53,436 bases of DNA, taken from Sphingomonas sp. BK580 (GTDB taxonomy: Bacteria; Pseudomonadota; Alphaproteobacteria; Sphingomonadales; Sphingomonadaceae). The position numbers and the translations under genes were made by a program. The stretch is taken from contig NZ_JACIAY010000013.1 of assembly GCF_014194975.1 (NCBI RefSeq), positions 101,014 to 154,449 of the forward strand, given 5' to 3'. A model generated the notes under the pieces. The model made no database searches, was not told the DNA's origin, and was given only the letters and a program-made list of their open reading frames with translations. Shown in pieces: positions 16,607 through 25,427 of this stretch (positions are counted from its first letter, which is position 1; each line of letters begins with the position of its first letter).

Positions 16607-18667
16607 CTAAACCGGAAGCCATACCGCCATGTCGACGGGGCCGCGGTTGAGGTTGGCGAAGTAGGGGATGGCGGTCGCTTTCGAGCGGACGCGGGCGCCG
16701 CCACTGGGGCCGTAGAGCGCCGAAGCGCTTTGCGAGGGAACGCTAACGAAACCGTCCAGGACGACGACGCCGCCCAGCTCGACCGTCCGTCGCGGCGAGA
16801 ACGATGAAGGGACGACCGCCGACGTGGCGAGATCGGGCAGGTCGCGGGACTCCATGCAGTAGACGATTGGCCCGCGCATGAGGGCGACGCGGCCGGTCGC
16901 GCTCTTCACCCTCGGATCGGCATGCATCACCCGGACGGGCATGGGCATGTCGAGCCGTACGACGTCGCCGGGTCGCCAGCGGCGGTCCAGCGCCACGTAT
17001 CCGTTCGCGCCCGTACTGGCGTCGGCAGGAGTGCCGTTGATGGTGAGCAGTGCGGTCTCGCACCATCCCGGGCGGCGGATCAGAAGGCTGAGCGGCGAGG
17101 CCGGCGCCTGATCGATCACGAACTCGACTCTGCCCGACCAGGGATAGTCGGTGACCTGCCGGAGCTTCACCGGTCCGTCCGGCGTATGGATGGTCGCGCG
17201 TCCTCCGACGAAGAGGTTGACGTACACCTCGCGATCTCTGGTCGCGTACACGTAGCCGGGCATGGCGCCCATCAGCTTCAGGAACATCGGCGGGCAGCAA
17301 GGGCAGGTGTGCCACTGCCAGCGCGCGCGTGAAGCATCCGACTCGAGGGGGTTCTGGTAGAGATAAGAAGTGCCTTCCAGCGACACGCCCGATAGGGCGC
17401 CGTTGTAGAGGACCCGTTCCAGCTCGTCGGCGAAGCGGGCGTCTCCGAACAGCAGGTTCATGTTGCGGTGGAAGAAGCCGGCGCCGACCGCCGCGCAGGT
17501 CTCGAGGTACGCATCGTTCGGCAGAGCGAAGTCCGGACCGAACTTCTCTTCCTGCGCGTAGGCGCCGACGCCGCCGGTGACGTGCATGCGCCTGTGGACC
17601 ATGTTCTCCCAGAGGCGGAGCGCGGCGCGACGGTAGCGGTCGTCCCCGTTGATCCGCGCCGCTGCGGCGATGCCGGCGCAGAGCAGTGTGGCGCGGACGG
17701 CATGGCCTTCGATCGTGTGCTGCTCGAACACGGGCGCGTGGTCCTGCGCGTAGGCGCCCCACGAGGGTCGGTCGCTCCCCTGGCGCCTCTCTCGGACGAA
17801 CCGCTCGGCGGCCGGCCGGTCCTTATCCCAGTCGGGCGTGCCCGAGTTCCGGCCGCGGCTCTCGATCCAGAACTCGGCGAGCTTCAGGTAGTCGGCCGAA
17901 GCGACGGGCAGCGGAAGGTTCGCCGCGAGCGCGGGCCGCTCCACGAAGAATTCGTGAAGCCTTACGAGCGCCTCCTCCGGCAGCGGGTGCGCCGGGACGA
18001 TGTTCCGCTTAGGCGGTGGCCCCATGAGCGCGCACATGGTGTTGGCGATGCGGACCGCCGGCACGAGGAGGGTCGTGCTCCCCGTCGCGTGCTGCAGCCT
18101 GACGGCGGCGTCTATCAGGGCGCCAAGATTGTAGACGTCGTGCTGCCAGACCAGAACACCTCCATCGTCGCCCCATTCGTGGCCCGGCTCGACCAGCTGC
18201 GTGTAGGTGTTGACGTAGCCGTCCGCCCTTGTCGCTGCGGCGGCGGCGATGCGCTTCGCATAGCCCTCCAGGCGAAGTGCCAACTCGGGGTTCGGGTCTG
18301 CCAGAATGAAGTCGGCTGCGGCGCGGATCATCTCGTAAACCAACCCGTCCATCCACGGATCGCCCGCGTGGGTGCCGCCGCTCCTCGTGCTGACCTTGTC
18401 GAAGTTGGCGAACGCGCCGCCGCGGTCGGTCTCGAACTTGGTCAGGCAGTCGGGGATGGTAACGTCGCGCCATATGCGGCGTTTCGGCGCCCAGAAGGAG
18501 TCGTCGATGACCACGTCGGAGATGGGCACCGGCTGCAAAGCGCCCCCGGTCGTGGGGTCGGCGCCGATAAAGGGGGCCGGCAGCGCGTCGGAGGCGTCCG
18601 GGCGTAAGGCTGCGGCAAGCCCGAAGGCGGAGCCATGTAGAAGGAGATCTCTGCGGGAGAGCGGCAT
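16607..18667 (-). CDS. GH127 beta-L-arabinofuranosidase, Tat-exported
   Basis: A 686-residue enzyme with a twin-arginine export signal (PLSRRDLLLHG, then a hydrophobic stretch to about residue 29). The (alpha/alpha)6 barrel carries the GH127 zinc-cysteine site. E389 and C391 in YLETCAAVG, and the pair C457/C458 in CPCCPP, correspond to Glu338, Cys340, Cys417 and Cys418 of Bifidobacterium HypBA1, where one cysteine acts as nucleophile. A C-terminal beta-sandwich follows (LRQVTDYPWSGRVEF, LLIRRPGWCE). The family removes terminal beta-L-arabinofuranosyl residues, as on hydroxyproline-rich plant glycoproteins. Periplasmic action is inferred from the signal. The gene follows the lactonase gene by 36 nt, and GGAAAGGTGATCC lies before its ATG. 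Other GH127 members have different specificities, so the substrate is likely but not certain. Confidence 0.87.
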   Translation of the reverse strand: MPLSRRDLLLHGSAFGLAAALRPDASDALPAPFIGADPTTGGALQPVPISDVVIDDSFWAPKRRIWRDVTIPDCLTKFETDRGGAFANFDKVSTRSGGTHAGDPWMDGLVYEMIRAAADFILADPNPELALRLEGYAKRIAAAAATRADGYVNTYTQLVEPGHEWGDDGGVLVWQHDVYNLGALIDAAVRLQHATGSTTLLVPAVRIANTMCALMGPPPKRNIVPAHPLPEEALVRLHEFFVERPALAANLPLPVASADYLKLAEFWIESRGRNSGTPDWDKDRPAAERFVRERRQGSDRPSWGAYAQDHAPVFEQHTIEGHAVRATLLCAGIAAAARINGDDRYRRAALRLWENMVHRRMHVTGGVGAYAQEEKFGPDFALPNDAYLETCAAVGAGFFHRNMNLLFGDARFADELERVLYNGALSGVSLEGTSYLYQNPLESDASRARWQWHTCPCCPPMFLKLMGAMPGYVYATRDREVYVNLFVGGRATIHTPDGPVKLRQVTDYPWSGRVEFVIDQAPASPLSLLIRRPGWCETALLTINGTPADASTGANGYVALDRRWRPGDVVRLDMPMPVRVMHADPRVKSATGRVALMRGPIVYCMESRDLPDLATSAVVPSSFSPRRTVELGGVVVLDGFVSVPSQSASALYGPSGGARVRSKATAIPYFANLNRGPVDMAVWLPV

Positions 18668-18703
18668 TGGATCACCTTTCCGTGTGAGGAGGCTCCGGTT
18701 CGG

Positions 18704-19552
18704 CTAGCCCGCGTACTTGCATGGCGGCACGCCGCGGCAGTTCGCATCGACTTCGAAGAGACACCCGCTGTGAGGGCCGGCATCTCCCATGCCCTCCGAG
18801 GTCACGAACATCCTGTCGAGCGCCGCGCCGGCGAACGCGACGTTGGTGACCTGCGCGGTGGGCATGGGGATCACGCGTTCCCGCCTTCCGCTCGGATCGA
18901 AGCGGGCCACCGAGGCTGCTCCCCAGCAGGCTACCCAGAGATGGCCTTCCGCGTCGAAGCACATTCCGTCCGGGTTGCCCCAGCCGTCTTCGAACTCGAT
19001 GAACGGCAGTCTCGGTCCCAGCGAACCGTCGTCGTGAAGCGCGTAGCGGTAGATGGTCCTTCGAGGGCTGTCGGTGTGCAGAAGGAACCCGCTTCCTATC
19101 GCCGGTCCGTTCGTGATGACGTAGCCGTCGTCCACCTGCGTCACCCGGCCGTCGGGATCCAATCGGTAGAAGGCTCCGCTCGGGCCTTGGCAGGACGCCG
19201 GCATCGAGCCGGCCCATATGCGCCCGGCCGCGTCGGCCTTGGCGTCGTTGAAGCGGTTGCCTCGTCGCCTCGGCTCCGGATCCGCGATGATCTCGAGCTC
19301 GAGCGGGTCGAGCGAAAGCGTCACGAAGGTGCGGCCTACCCCAGCAACGAACCCGCCTCGCTCGCGCTCTATGAGCCAGCCGATCGTGTCGGGCATCTGC
19401 CATGTCGCGACGCTCTCGTCGGCGAGGTCCAGTCTGTTGACCAGGCGCTCGACGATGTCGACCCAGAACACCGAGTTGCGCGACGGACTCCACAGGAGCC
19501 CCTCGCCAAGAGCGTCGCGACGCTCGCGCGGTAGGATGCGGACGTCGGTCAC
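18704..19552 (-). CDS. SMP-30/gluconolactonase-family sugar lactonase, probable L-arabinolactonase
   Basis: The product has 282 residues and forms a six-bladed propeller of the SMP-30/regucalcin family. The usual divalent-metal ligands are visible: Glu in ALGEGLLWSP, Asn in GNRFNDAKADAAGRIWAGSM, Asn and Asp in GWGNPDGMCFD. The family hydrolyses aldonolactones in the cytoplasm. Because the locus also encodes an arabinose 1-dehydrogenase, the likely substrate is L-arabino-gamma-lactone, giving L-arabonate; this is inference. GTG 19552 is taken as start because it overlaps the MFS stop codon (GTGA) and the family N-terminus begins there. It sits between the transporter and GH127 genes, in one unit with them. 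Confidence 0.86.
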   Translation of the reverse strand: MTDVRILPRERRDALGEGLLWSPSRNSVFWVDIVERLVNRLDLADESVATWQMPDTIGWLIERERGGFVAGVGRTFVTLSLDPLELEIIADPEPRRRGNRFNDAKADAAGRIWAGSMPASCQGPSGAFYRLDPDGRVTQVDDGYVITNGPAIGSGFLLHTDSPRRTIYRYALHDDGSLGPRLPFIEFEDGWGNPDGMCFDAEGHLWVACWGAASVARFDPSGRRERVIPMPTAQVTNVAFAGAALDRMFVTSEGMGDAGPHSGCLFEVDANCRGVPPCKYAG

Positions 19553-20907
19553 GGCCGCTCCAGCTGACGCTGCAGCTCCTCGAGCGAAAGGCCCTTCGTC
19601 TCCGGGAAGAAGCGCAGGACGACGAAGAACTGCAGTCCGCACATCAGGGCGAAGAAGATGAAGGGCGCCGCAGCCAGCCGCTCGGCCACGATCGGGAAGA
19701 GGTTCGCGAGAACCGCGCAGACGACCCAATGGGTGAAGCTGCCGAGGCTCTGACCCTTGCCGCGGACGGCGTTCGGGAAGATCTCGCTCAGGTACACCCA
19801 GATCACGGCGCCCTGGCTGATGGCGAAGAACGCGATGAAGCCGACGAGCGGCCAGATGAGCAGATGCTGGTACGACTGCGTGTAGAACAAGCCGGCAATC
19901 GTGGCCATGCAGACGAAGGTGCCCACCGATCCGATCAGCAGAAGCGTCTTGCGACCAAGCCGGTCGATGATCGCCATGGCAAGCGCGGTGAAGGCGAGGT
20001 TGGTGACGCCGATGGCGACCGCCTGTATGTCGCCGGACACCTTCCCGAAGCCGGCCTTGGCGAAGATGTCGTTCAGATAGTAGAGGATCGGATTGATGCC
20101 GGAGAACTGATTGAAGAGGGCGAGCGTGATCGCAAGCGCCACCGGGACGGCGTAACGGCGGGAGAACAGCGGCTGGTTGCCCGCTAGTCGGTCCTCCGCG
20201 AGCGAGCGCTCGATGTCGGCGAGCTCGTCAGGCGCGGCGGGCCCGGCGGTCTGGATCAGGACGTCGCGCGCTTCGGCAATCCGTCCCTTGCTGACGAGCC
20301 AGCGCGGGCTGCGCGGGACGCCAAGGAGCATCAGGAGGAACAGCAGCGCGGGCGCGGCCGAGATACCGATCTTCCAGCGCCATTCGTCGGTGCCGAGGCC
20401 AAGAGTTCCGATGACGAAGTTGGAGAAGTAGGCCACCACCATGCCGAGCACGATGTTCAGCTGGAAGGAGACCACCATGCGCCCGCGCCAGCGGGCAGGG
20501 GCCACCTCCGCGATGTACATCGGCCCGAGGACCGAGGCGGCTCCGATGGCGATCCCAGCGACGAAGCGGAATGCCAGGAACGACGTCCAAGTCCAGGCGA
20601 GCCCGCAGCCCAGGGAACTGACGACGAAAAGCAGCGCGAGGGCCCGGAGACTGTCCCGGCGGCCGAACCGGTCGCCGGCCCAACCGGCCGCCGCGGCCCC
20701 CGCGATCGTTCCCCAGAGCGCGATGGCGACGGTGAAGCCGAGAGATGAGGCCGTCAGGCCGTAGACCTCGGAGAGCGCCTTGGTCAGTCCGGCGATCACC
20801 GCCGTGTCGAAACCGAAGAGAAGGCCCCCGAGAGCGGCGGCTGCCGTGCACTTTATTACGGTTCTGGATGGCGAGCCGCTGCCGCCTGCCGCACGTTCCG
20901 TGATCAT
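19549..20907 (-). CDS. MFS sugar:proton symporter
   Basis: A 452-residue member of the sugar porter branch of the major facilitator superfamily, with about 12 membrane helices. Signature motifs include GFDTAVIAG in helix 1, GWAGDRFGRR in the first loop, PRSPRWLVSKGR after helix 6, FNQFSGINPILYY in helix 7, DRLGRK, and PETKGLSLEEL at the C-terminus. It resembles arabinose/xylose/galactose symporters and should bring the freed pentose across the inner membrane. ATG 20907 is preceded by GGAGGG; the upstream ATG at 20931 has no such signal. It is the first gene of the transporter-lactonase-GH127 unit, with an operator-like site 27 nt upstream. Confidence 0.92.
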   Translation of the reverse strand: MITERAAGGSGSPSRTVIKCTAAAALGGLLFGFDTAVIAGLTKALSEVYGLTASSLGFTVAIALWGTIAGAAAAGWAGDRFGRRDSLRALALLFVVSSLGCGLAWTWTSFLAFRFVAGIAIGAASVLGPMYIAEVAPARWRGRMVVSFQLNIVLGMVVAYFSNFVIGTLGLGTDEWRWKIGISAAPALLFLLMLLGVPRSPRWLVSKGRIAEARDVLIQTAGPAAPDELADIERSLAEDRLAGNQPLFSRRYAVPVALAITLALFNQFSGINPILYYLNDIFAKAGFGKVSGDIQAVAIGVTNLAFTALAMAIIDRLGRKTLLLIGSVGTFVCMATIAGLFYTQSYQHLLIWPLVGFIAFFAISQGAVIWVYLSEIFPNAVRGKGQSLGSFTHWVVCAVLANLFPIVAERLAAAPFIFFALMCGLQFFVVLRFFPETKGLSLEELQRQLERP

Positions 20908-20933
20908 CGATCCCTCCAGCCCACCGACCATCT

Positions 20934-20945
20934 ATTATAGATAAT
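20934..20945. promoter_or_regulatory. operator-like near-palindrome before the sugar transporter unit
   Basis: ATTATAGATAAT, identical to the copy at 11898, lies between the GntR stop and the MFS start. Confidence 0.65.
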
Positions 20946-20973
20946 CGCTGGTCAAGCCCGAGGCTTCTGGAAC

Positions 20974-21666
20974 TCAGTCGCTGAGGCGAAGATCGAGACC
21001 GTACTGCTCGTTCCAGTAGTTGACCGTCTGATCGACGAAGGCGCGTCGCGCCTGGCGCGGATCGCGGCTGAGGATGCCGTCGAGGATCCCTTGATGCTGC
21101 CGTATCGCCGCCCTCCGCTCGGTCAGCGTGTTCGGACTCTCTGGCCATCGTCCGACGACGGAGAACACGAAGAGCCGAAAGGTAATGCTTTCCAGCAGTG
21201 CTCGCAGATATGGGTTGCCCGCGGCGTCCCAGATGCGCCGGTGGAACATGACGTCGCAGTCGTGGAAGCGGCGGACGTCCTCGTCCCGCTCGGTGTCGGC
21301 CATCGTCGCTACGATGTCGATAAGCTCCTTCGCGAGCTCCGGCGTGAGCCGTTCCGAAGCCAGCCCCATAGCACGGGCCTCCAGCGGGATGCGGACCTCG
21401 AGTATCTGACGGTAGTCGTCCGGGCTGAGTTCGGCGACGTAGGTCCCGCGCTGGTGCGTCCTGCGCAGAAGGCCCTGGTACTCCAGCTCCCGCATCGCCT
21501 CGCGCAAGGTCGGCTGGCCGATCCCGAGCCGCTTCGACCAATGCTGTTCCAGAAGCCGGTCGCCCTGGACGAGCTCTCCCGAGATGATGGCCTCGCGAAG
21601 CGCCTGCGCGGCAGCCTGGGACCTCGTCGTGAATTCGAGTTCGCCGGTGACTGGCTTTGCTGGCAT
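20974..21666 (-). CDS. GntR/FCD-family regulator, candidate repressor of the arabinose locus
   Basis: The product has 230 residues. The winged helix domain covers about residues 15-75 (ALREAIISGELVQGDRL, LGIGQPTLREAMRELEYQGLLRR). An all-helical FCD effector domain follows at about 85-220, with the metal/effector residues typical of this fold in HDCDVMFHRRIWDAAGNPYL and IRQHQGILDGI. FCD-type GntR proteins usually repress sugar-acid and uronate catabolism and release DNA on binding a sugar acid. It stands directly upstream of the MFS unit on the same strand, which makes it the first candidate to bind the ATTATAGA sites. No such site is seen before its own gene. The start ATG 21666 has GAGGT in front; longer frames upstream are Arg/Pro-rich and not family-like. 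Confidence 0.9.
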   Translation of the reverse strand: MPAKPVTGELEFTTRSQAAAQALREAIISGELVQGDRLLEQHWSKRLGIGQPTLREAMRELEYQGLLRRTHQRGTYVAELSPDDYRQILEVRIPLEARAMGLASERLTPELAKELIDIVATMADTERDEDVRRFHDCDVMFHRRIWDAAGNPYLRALLESITFRLFVFSVVGRWPESPNTLTERRAAIRQHQGILDGILSRDPRQARRAFVDQTVNYWNEQYGLDLRLSD

Positions 21667-21954
21667 GTTGTGACCTCTGAGCTTGGCGACTTGGATAGCA
21701 CGATCCCGGCGCAGGTCACCCCGGCTTGTATACCGAGTCTGGAAAGCGCCGCCTCCGCGCTGCCGTCTGGCGATCGCTCCGGTGAGCGGTGCGAGGCGGC
21801 CAGCGTGTCGGCTGGGCGCTTGCGCAGCGGGGCTGGGCCGCCGACGTTCGAAAGCGGACGGCACCATGGCTGTCCTGGAGGTGGTCCGTCGACTCTCGTG
21901 CGGGCGACGGGAGCGGCGAGATCGGACGGTTCGAAGCCGTCGCCCGCGTCCTCT

Positions 21955-22896
21955 TCATTGCTCGATCCACTCCGACGGATGGCCGAGCCTCGTTTCCTCG
22001 CCTGAGAAGTGATGGGTCACGAAGTCGACGAACACCTTGACCCCCGCCGAGCTGCAGGATCGCCGGGGTGTGTACAGGTAGGCTGGCCAGCGGCGATGAT
22101 TCCACTCGGGCAGAACCTCGACGAGCTGACCGGACGACAGCGCCTCCTCCGCCATGAAGTCGAGCAGGCGGGCCAGGCCGAAGCCGGACATCGCGCCCGC
22201 CATCAGAGCCGGCGCATCGTTCACGGTCAGTCCGCAGTTCGGTAGAAGGGTGTAGGCGTGCCCGTCGGCCTCCATGAAGCTCCAGCTGTGAGGGCGTCCG
22301 GTCAGGTCGTCGAGGAGCCGTATGCAGTTGTGCCGGCCGTCGATGTCGTGCGGACCTTCCGGCGCTCCGTGGAGCTGGACGTACGAGGCGCTCGCGCAGG
22401 TGACGATCCGGCTGCTGAACAGGAGGCGCTTGCGCACGTCGGGTGCATCGGGTTCTCCGAAGCGCACTGCGACGTCGATGTTCTCCGCGATGAGGTTCTC
22501 AAGCCGATCGCGTATCAGGAGGTCGATCTTTATGTGCGGGTGGCTCACGAAGAAGCTCTGCAGGACCGGCATCAGAAGGTAGGTTCCGAAGGCGGCGTCG
22601 CAGCTCACTCGAAGATGGCCGCGTATGAGGCTTCGGTCGCTTGGCACCGCCGCGTCGCCGAGGCGTTCGATCAGGGGAAGAACGGTGGCCAGAAGCTCAC
22701 GGCCTTCCGGGGAAAGCTTGAGCGCACGACTGGACCGGTCGAAGAGCTTGAGGCCGGTCCGCTCCTCCAGGCGGGCGATGGCCTTTCCAATGCCAGACCG
22801 GGAGAGGCCGAGCGTCTCGGCTGCTCGGGTATAGCTCCTCGCTTCGGCCACGGTCGCGAAGATCGTGACGCCGCGGATGATGCGACCGTCGATCAT
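21955..22896 (-). CDS. LysR-family regulator at the upstream end of the arabinose locus
   Basis: The 313-residue protein has a LysR helix-turn-helix at about residues 8-67 (VAEARSYTRAAETLGLSRSG, GKAIARLEERTGLKLFDR) and an effector domain at about 92-295 with VAVRFGE, NCIRLLDDLTGRPHSW and VFVDFVTHHFS. It resembles the LysR protein at 5265-6248 over its full length, so the two are paralogs that flank the locus. No operator-like site lies before it. The effector is unknown. It may control the arabinose genes, or the flavin monooxygenase gene lying upstream on the same strand. Confidence 0.88.
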   Translation of the reverse strand: MIDGRIIRGVTIFATVAEARSYTRAAETLGLSRSGIGKAIARLEERTGLKLFDRSSRALKLSPEGRELLATVLPLIERLGDAAVPSDRSLIRGHLRVSCDAAFGTYLLMPVLQSFFVSHPHIKIDLLIRDRLENLIAENIDVAVRFGEPDAPDVRKRLLFSSRIVTCASASYVQLHGAPEGPHDIDGRHNCIRLLDDLTGRPHSWSFMEADGHAYTLLPNCGLTVNDAPALMAGAMSGFGLARLLDFMAEEALSSGQLVEVLPEWNHRRWPAYLYTPRRSCSSAGVKVFVDFVTHHFSGEETRLGHPSEWIEQ

Positions 22897-23525
22897 GCTT
22901 CACCGCAGGCGAGATGACATGAGCGCTTCGACCCCGGCGTCGGGTGGACGGAGGTAGGCGGGTGCGTCCGGTATGCGCCGGCCGCCGAACCGCCCCGGCA
23001 GCGACGTCCTCGAGCAAACCGATCCCTGCGACTAGGCAGGAGAACGGCCGCGATCCCCGATGGTGTCGTCCTGGCGGTCGGCGGGTGCGCTGTATAACCA
23101 TCGGGGTGATCGACCGAATCCCGCGCGCGGACCGCGGCCCTGATAGATCTGGCGCTCAGGTCGGCGCGGGATGGATCTGCCGGGTGCGACTTCGAAGAAG
23201 GGGGCTTACCCGCCGTCCGTAAGGCCGGGCCAGGGCAGCCCGCTTTCCGGGATACGAGGACGGGACTGGAGCGCGGCTCATCGTCGCGATCCCTTCTGCG
23301 ATGGTGCGACCGTGACCCGGCATCACTCATGCGTGCACTCCCTGCATCCGCTATGACTGATCGGAACGCTTCACCATAGGGGATTTAGCGACGCCACTTG
23401 GTCCCCTGAGAGGGGACGTTCGGTGCGCATAAGAAGTCGATCTCTCTCATCCACGGGGCGGGGCGCGGGTACGATACCGCCCCCGCCTGCGTACGCGCGG
23501 CAAGCCGTTTAGAAGCCTTCGACTC
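22897..23525. other. 629-nt non-coding gap
   Basis: Candidate frames are short and Arg/Pro-rich with no family resemblance. The gap separates the arabinose locus from the flavin monooxygenase gene and presumably holds the LysR promoter. Confidence 0.5.
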
Positions 23526-25115
23526 TCAACCCTTTTTCGCCAGCAGCCTGGCGATGGTCTCCACGAGGTCATGCTCGCCTGCGGCAGGGCGACCGAGGCT
23601 GCGCCAGGCGACAACGGCATCCGGACGTACGAGGCTCGCCCCGCCCGGGCCTACGCCGAACACGGTCTCAAACGTTCGTTCGACCGGGAAGACGACGTCC
23701 TGCCCGACCACGAGCAGCTGAAGCGGCACTCTCGAGCTCTCGGCTGCGGCCCGCCCTACGGCGATCCAGTCGGCGTCGGCGCTTATGAGCGTCAGGGTCT
23801 CGGTGAACAGATCCGTCGTCGAGGCGCGCCGTCCGCCCGTCGTGATCCACGCGTGCGGAACGCGCGTCCCTGGCATGCCGGCCCAGAACTCGGGATCTGC
23901 CGCGGGAGGAAGGCTTATGGGCGGCTCGGGAGCGATTACTGCCGAGGAAGACACCCTCTGGCCGAGCTCCATCGCGACGTCGCCGTAGAGCGGCTCGTCG
24001 GCGAGCGCCTCGCCGACCCACCGGCGGTAGTCCGGTCTCGCGAAGGTCTGCTGGTGCCGGAGCCAGCCGATCGGCCGCCGCTCCGCGTCGTACGTCTCCA
24101 GCAACGACGGATTGGCCTGGCCGGCGAGCACCATCTGCAGCTTCCACGCCAGATTGTAGACGTCGTCGATGCCCGTGTTCGCACCAAAGCCGCCGCGCGT
24201 GGGCGGGAGCTGGTGCGCGGCGTCGCCTGCGAGGAAGATGCGGCCGACGGAGTAGCGTTCCGCTATGCGTCCGGCCATCTCCCACCGCCCAGTGCCGATC
24301 ACCTCGAACGGCATGTCCTTGCCGAGCGCTCTGCGGATGGCCGTCCCGAGCTCCTGGTCGCTTCTTTCGACGTCGTCGCCGAACATCAGCACCCAACGGC
24401 CGTCGGGATAGTGGGTGAGGAACGCGCGGAAGTCGGCCTGCTCGACGCTGAACTGCTGAACACCTTGCGCGAGATACGGCTCGGCCTGGTCGCAGCGGAA
24501 CAGGACGCTGCGCATCGTCCGGATGTGCCCGACCCCGCGCCGCTTCACTTCCAGCCGCTCGCGTACGAAGCTGTCGGCACCGTCGGCGGCGATCATGTAG
24601 TCGGCGAAGAAGGCCCGTTCGATCCCCGCCTTCCGATCGCGGACCCTGATCCGTACGCCGTCCGCATCCTCATGAAAGTCGACGACTTCCGCGCCCAGCA
24701 GCAGCTTCGCTCCGCGCTCCGCTGCCGCGGCGCGCAGGATCGGCTCCAGACGATCCTGCGCGATGGCGGCCCCTGTGCAGGGGGAGGAGCCTTCCCGATG
24801 GGCGAGATCCTCTCCGGGCGTCCACGACTGCTCCTCGTACCACTGCCCCGAGAGGCTCTCCACGCGCATACGTCGCAACCGCGTTCCCGCAGCCACCTGC
24901 GGTATGCGGTCCTCTATGCCGACCGCGCGGTAGTGTTCCATCGTCAGCTCCGTGAAGCCGACGGCTCTCGGATGTGGCGAGCTCGAGGTGTGCTTTTCGA
25001 CGAGGACGGTGTCCACGCCTCTGCTCGATAGGAAGAGCGCTGCCGACAGGCCGACGAGGCTGCCGCCGGCGACGAACACCTGGCAATTGGATTGATCTGG
25101 AAGAAGGTGGAGCAT
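23526..25115 (-). CDS. FAD-dependent aromatic-ring monooxygenase (class A hydroxylase)
   Basis: A 529-residue flavoprotein of the phenol/resorcinol hydroxylase type (FAD_binding_3). It shows the dinucleotide-binding VAGGSLVGLSAALFLSSRG with Glu in VEKH, the DG motif in AADGADSFVRERL, and the GD motif in RIFLAGDAAHQLPPTRGGFGANTGIDD. A C-terminal thioredoxin-like part, as in PheA-like enzymes, covers the last 150 or so residues and lacks catalytic cysteines. It would hydroxylate an aromatic or polyketide substrate with NAD(P)H and O2. No ring-cleavage genes lie beside it, so the substrate is open. Start ATG 25115 is where the family begins; no strong ribosome binding site is seen and an earlier start at 25169 cannot be excluded. 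Confidence 0.85.
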   Translation of the reverse strand: MLHLLPDQSNCQVFVAGGSLVGLSAALFLSSRGVDTVLVEKHTSSSPHPRAVGFTELTMEHYRAVGIEDRIPQVAAGTRLRRMRVESLSGQWYEEQSWTPGEDLAHREGSSPCTGAAIAQDRLEPILRAAAAERGAKLLLGAEVVDFHEDADGVRIRVRDRKAGIERAFFADYMIAADGADSFVRERLEVKRRGVGHIRTMRSVLFRCDQAEPYLAQGVQQFSVEQADFRAFLTHYPDGRWVLMFGDDVERSDQELGTAIRRALGKDMPFEVIGTGRWEMAGRIAERYSVGRIFLAGDAAHQLPPTRGGFGANTGIDDVYNLAWKLQMVLAGQANPSLLETYDAERRPIGWLRHQQTFARPDYRRWVGEALADEPLYGDVAMELGQRVSSSAVIAPEPPISLPPAADPEFWAGMPGTRVPHAWITTGGRRASTTDLFTETLTLISADADWIAVGRAAAESSRVPLQLLVVGQDVVFPVERTFETVFGVGPGGASLVRPDAVVAWRSLGRPAAGEHDLVETIARLLAKKG

Positions 25116-25427
25116 TGCGTGGTCCGAGTGCACGAGGCCGCTTGCGCGGCGACTAGGACGCGGGCGCACGCCTGCCGCCGCGCCCTGCGGCGCGGCCGAA
25201 CGATCACGCGGCTCTGTCGTACCCGCACGACCCGACAGGCGGACGCCGCACGTCCGCTGCTGCCGTGGTCCGCGGCCCGGAACTCGGGCTGGAATGAGGC
25301 CGTCTTCGCGACGGCTGACCGGGGCTCACCACGTCCGGTCCACCTTTTTCGACAAGCATGATCTAGGCGTCGAAGCTCCTGCAATCAACCTCTCGATGGG
25401 CATGGCAGCGACCTCAACGTGGGTGGA
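25116..25427. other. 312-nt non-coding gap
   Basis: No coding frame was recognised between the SDR stop and the monooxygenase start. It probably holds the monooxygenase promoter. Confidence 0.5.

Noticed and set aside
20228..21541. 437-codon minus-strand frame spanning the MFS and GntR genes
   Set aside because: Overlaps two well-supported genes and the operator between them; Arg/Gly/Ala-rich without motif.
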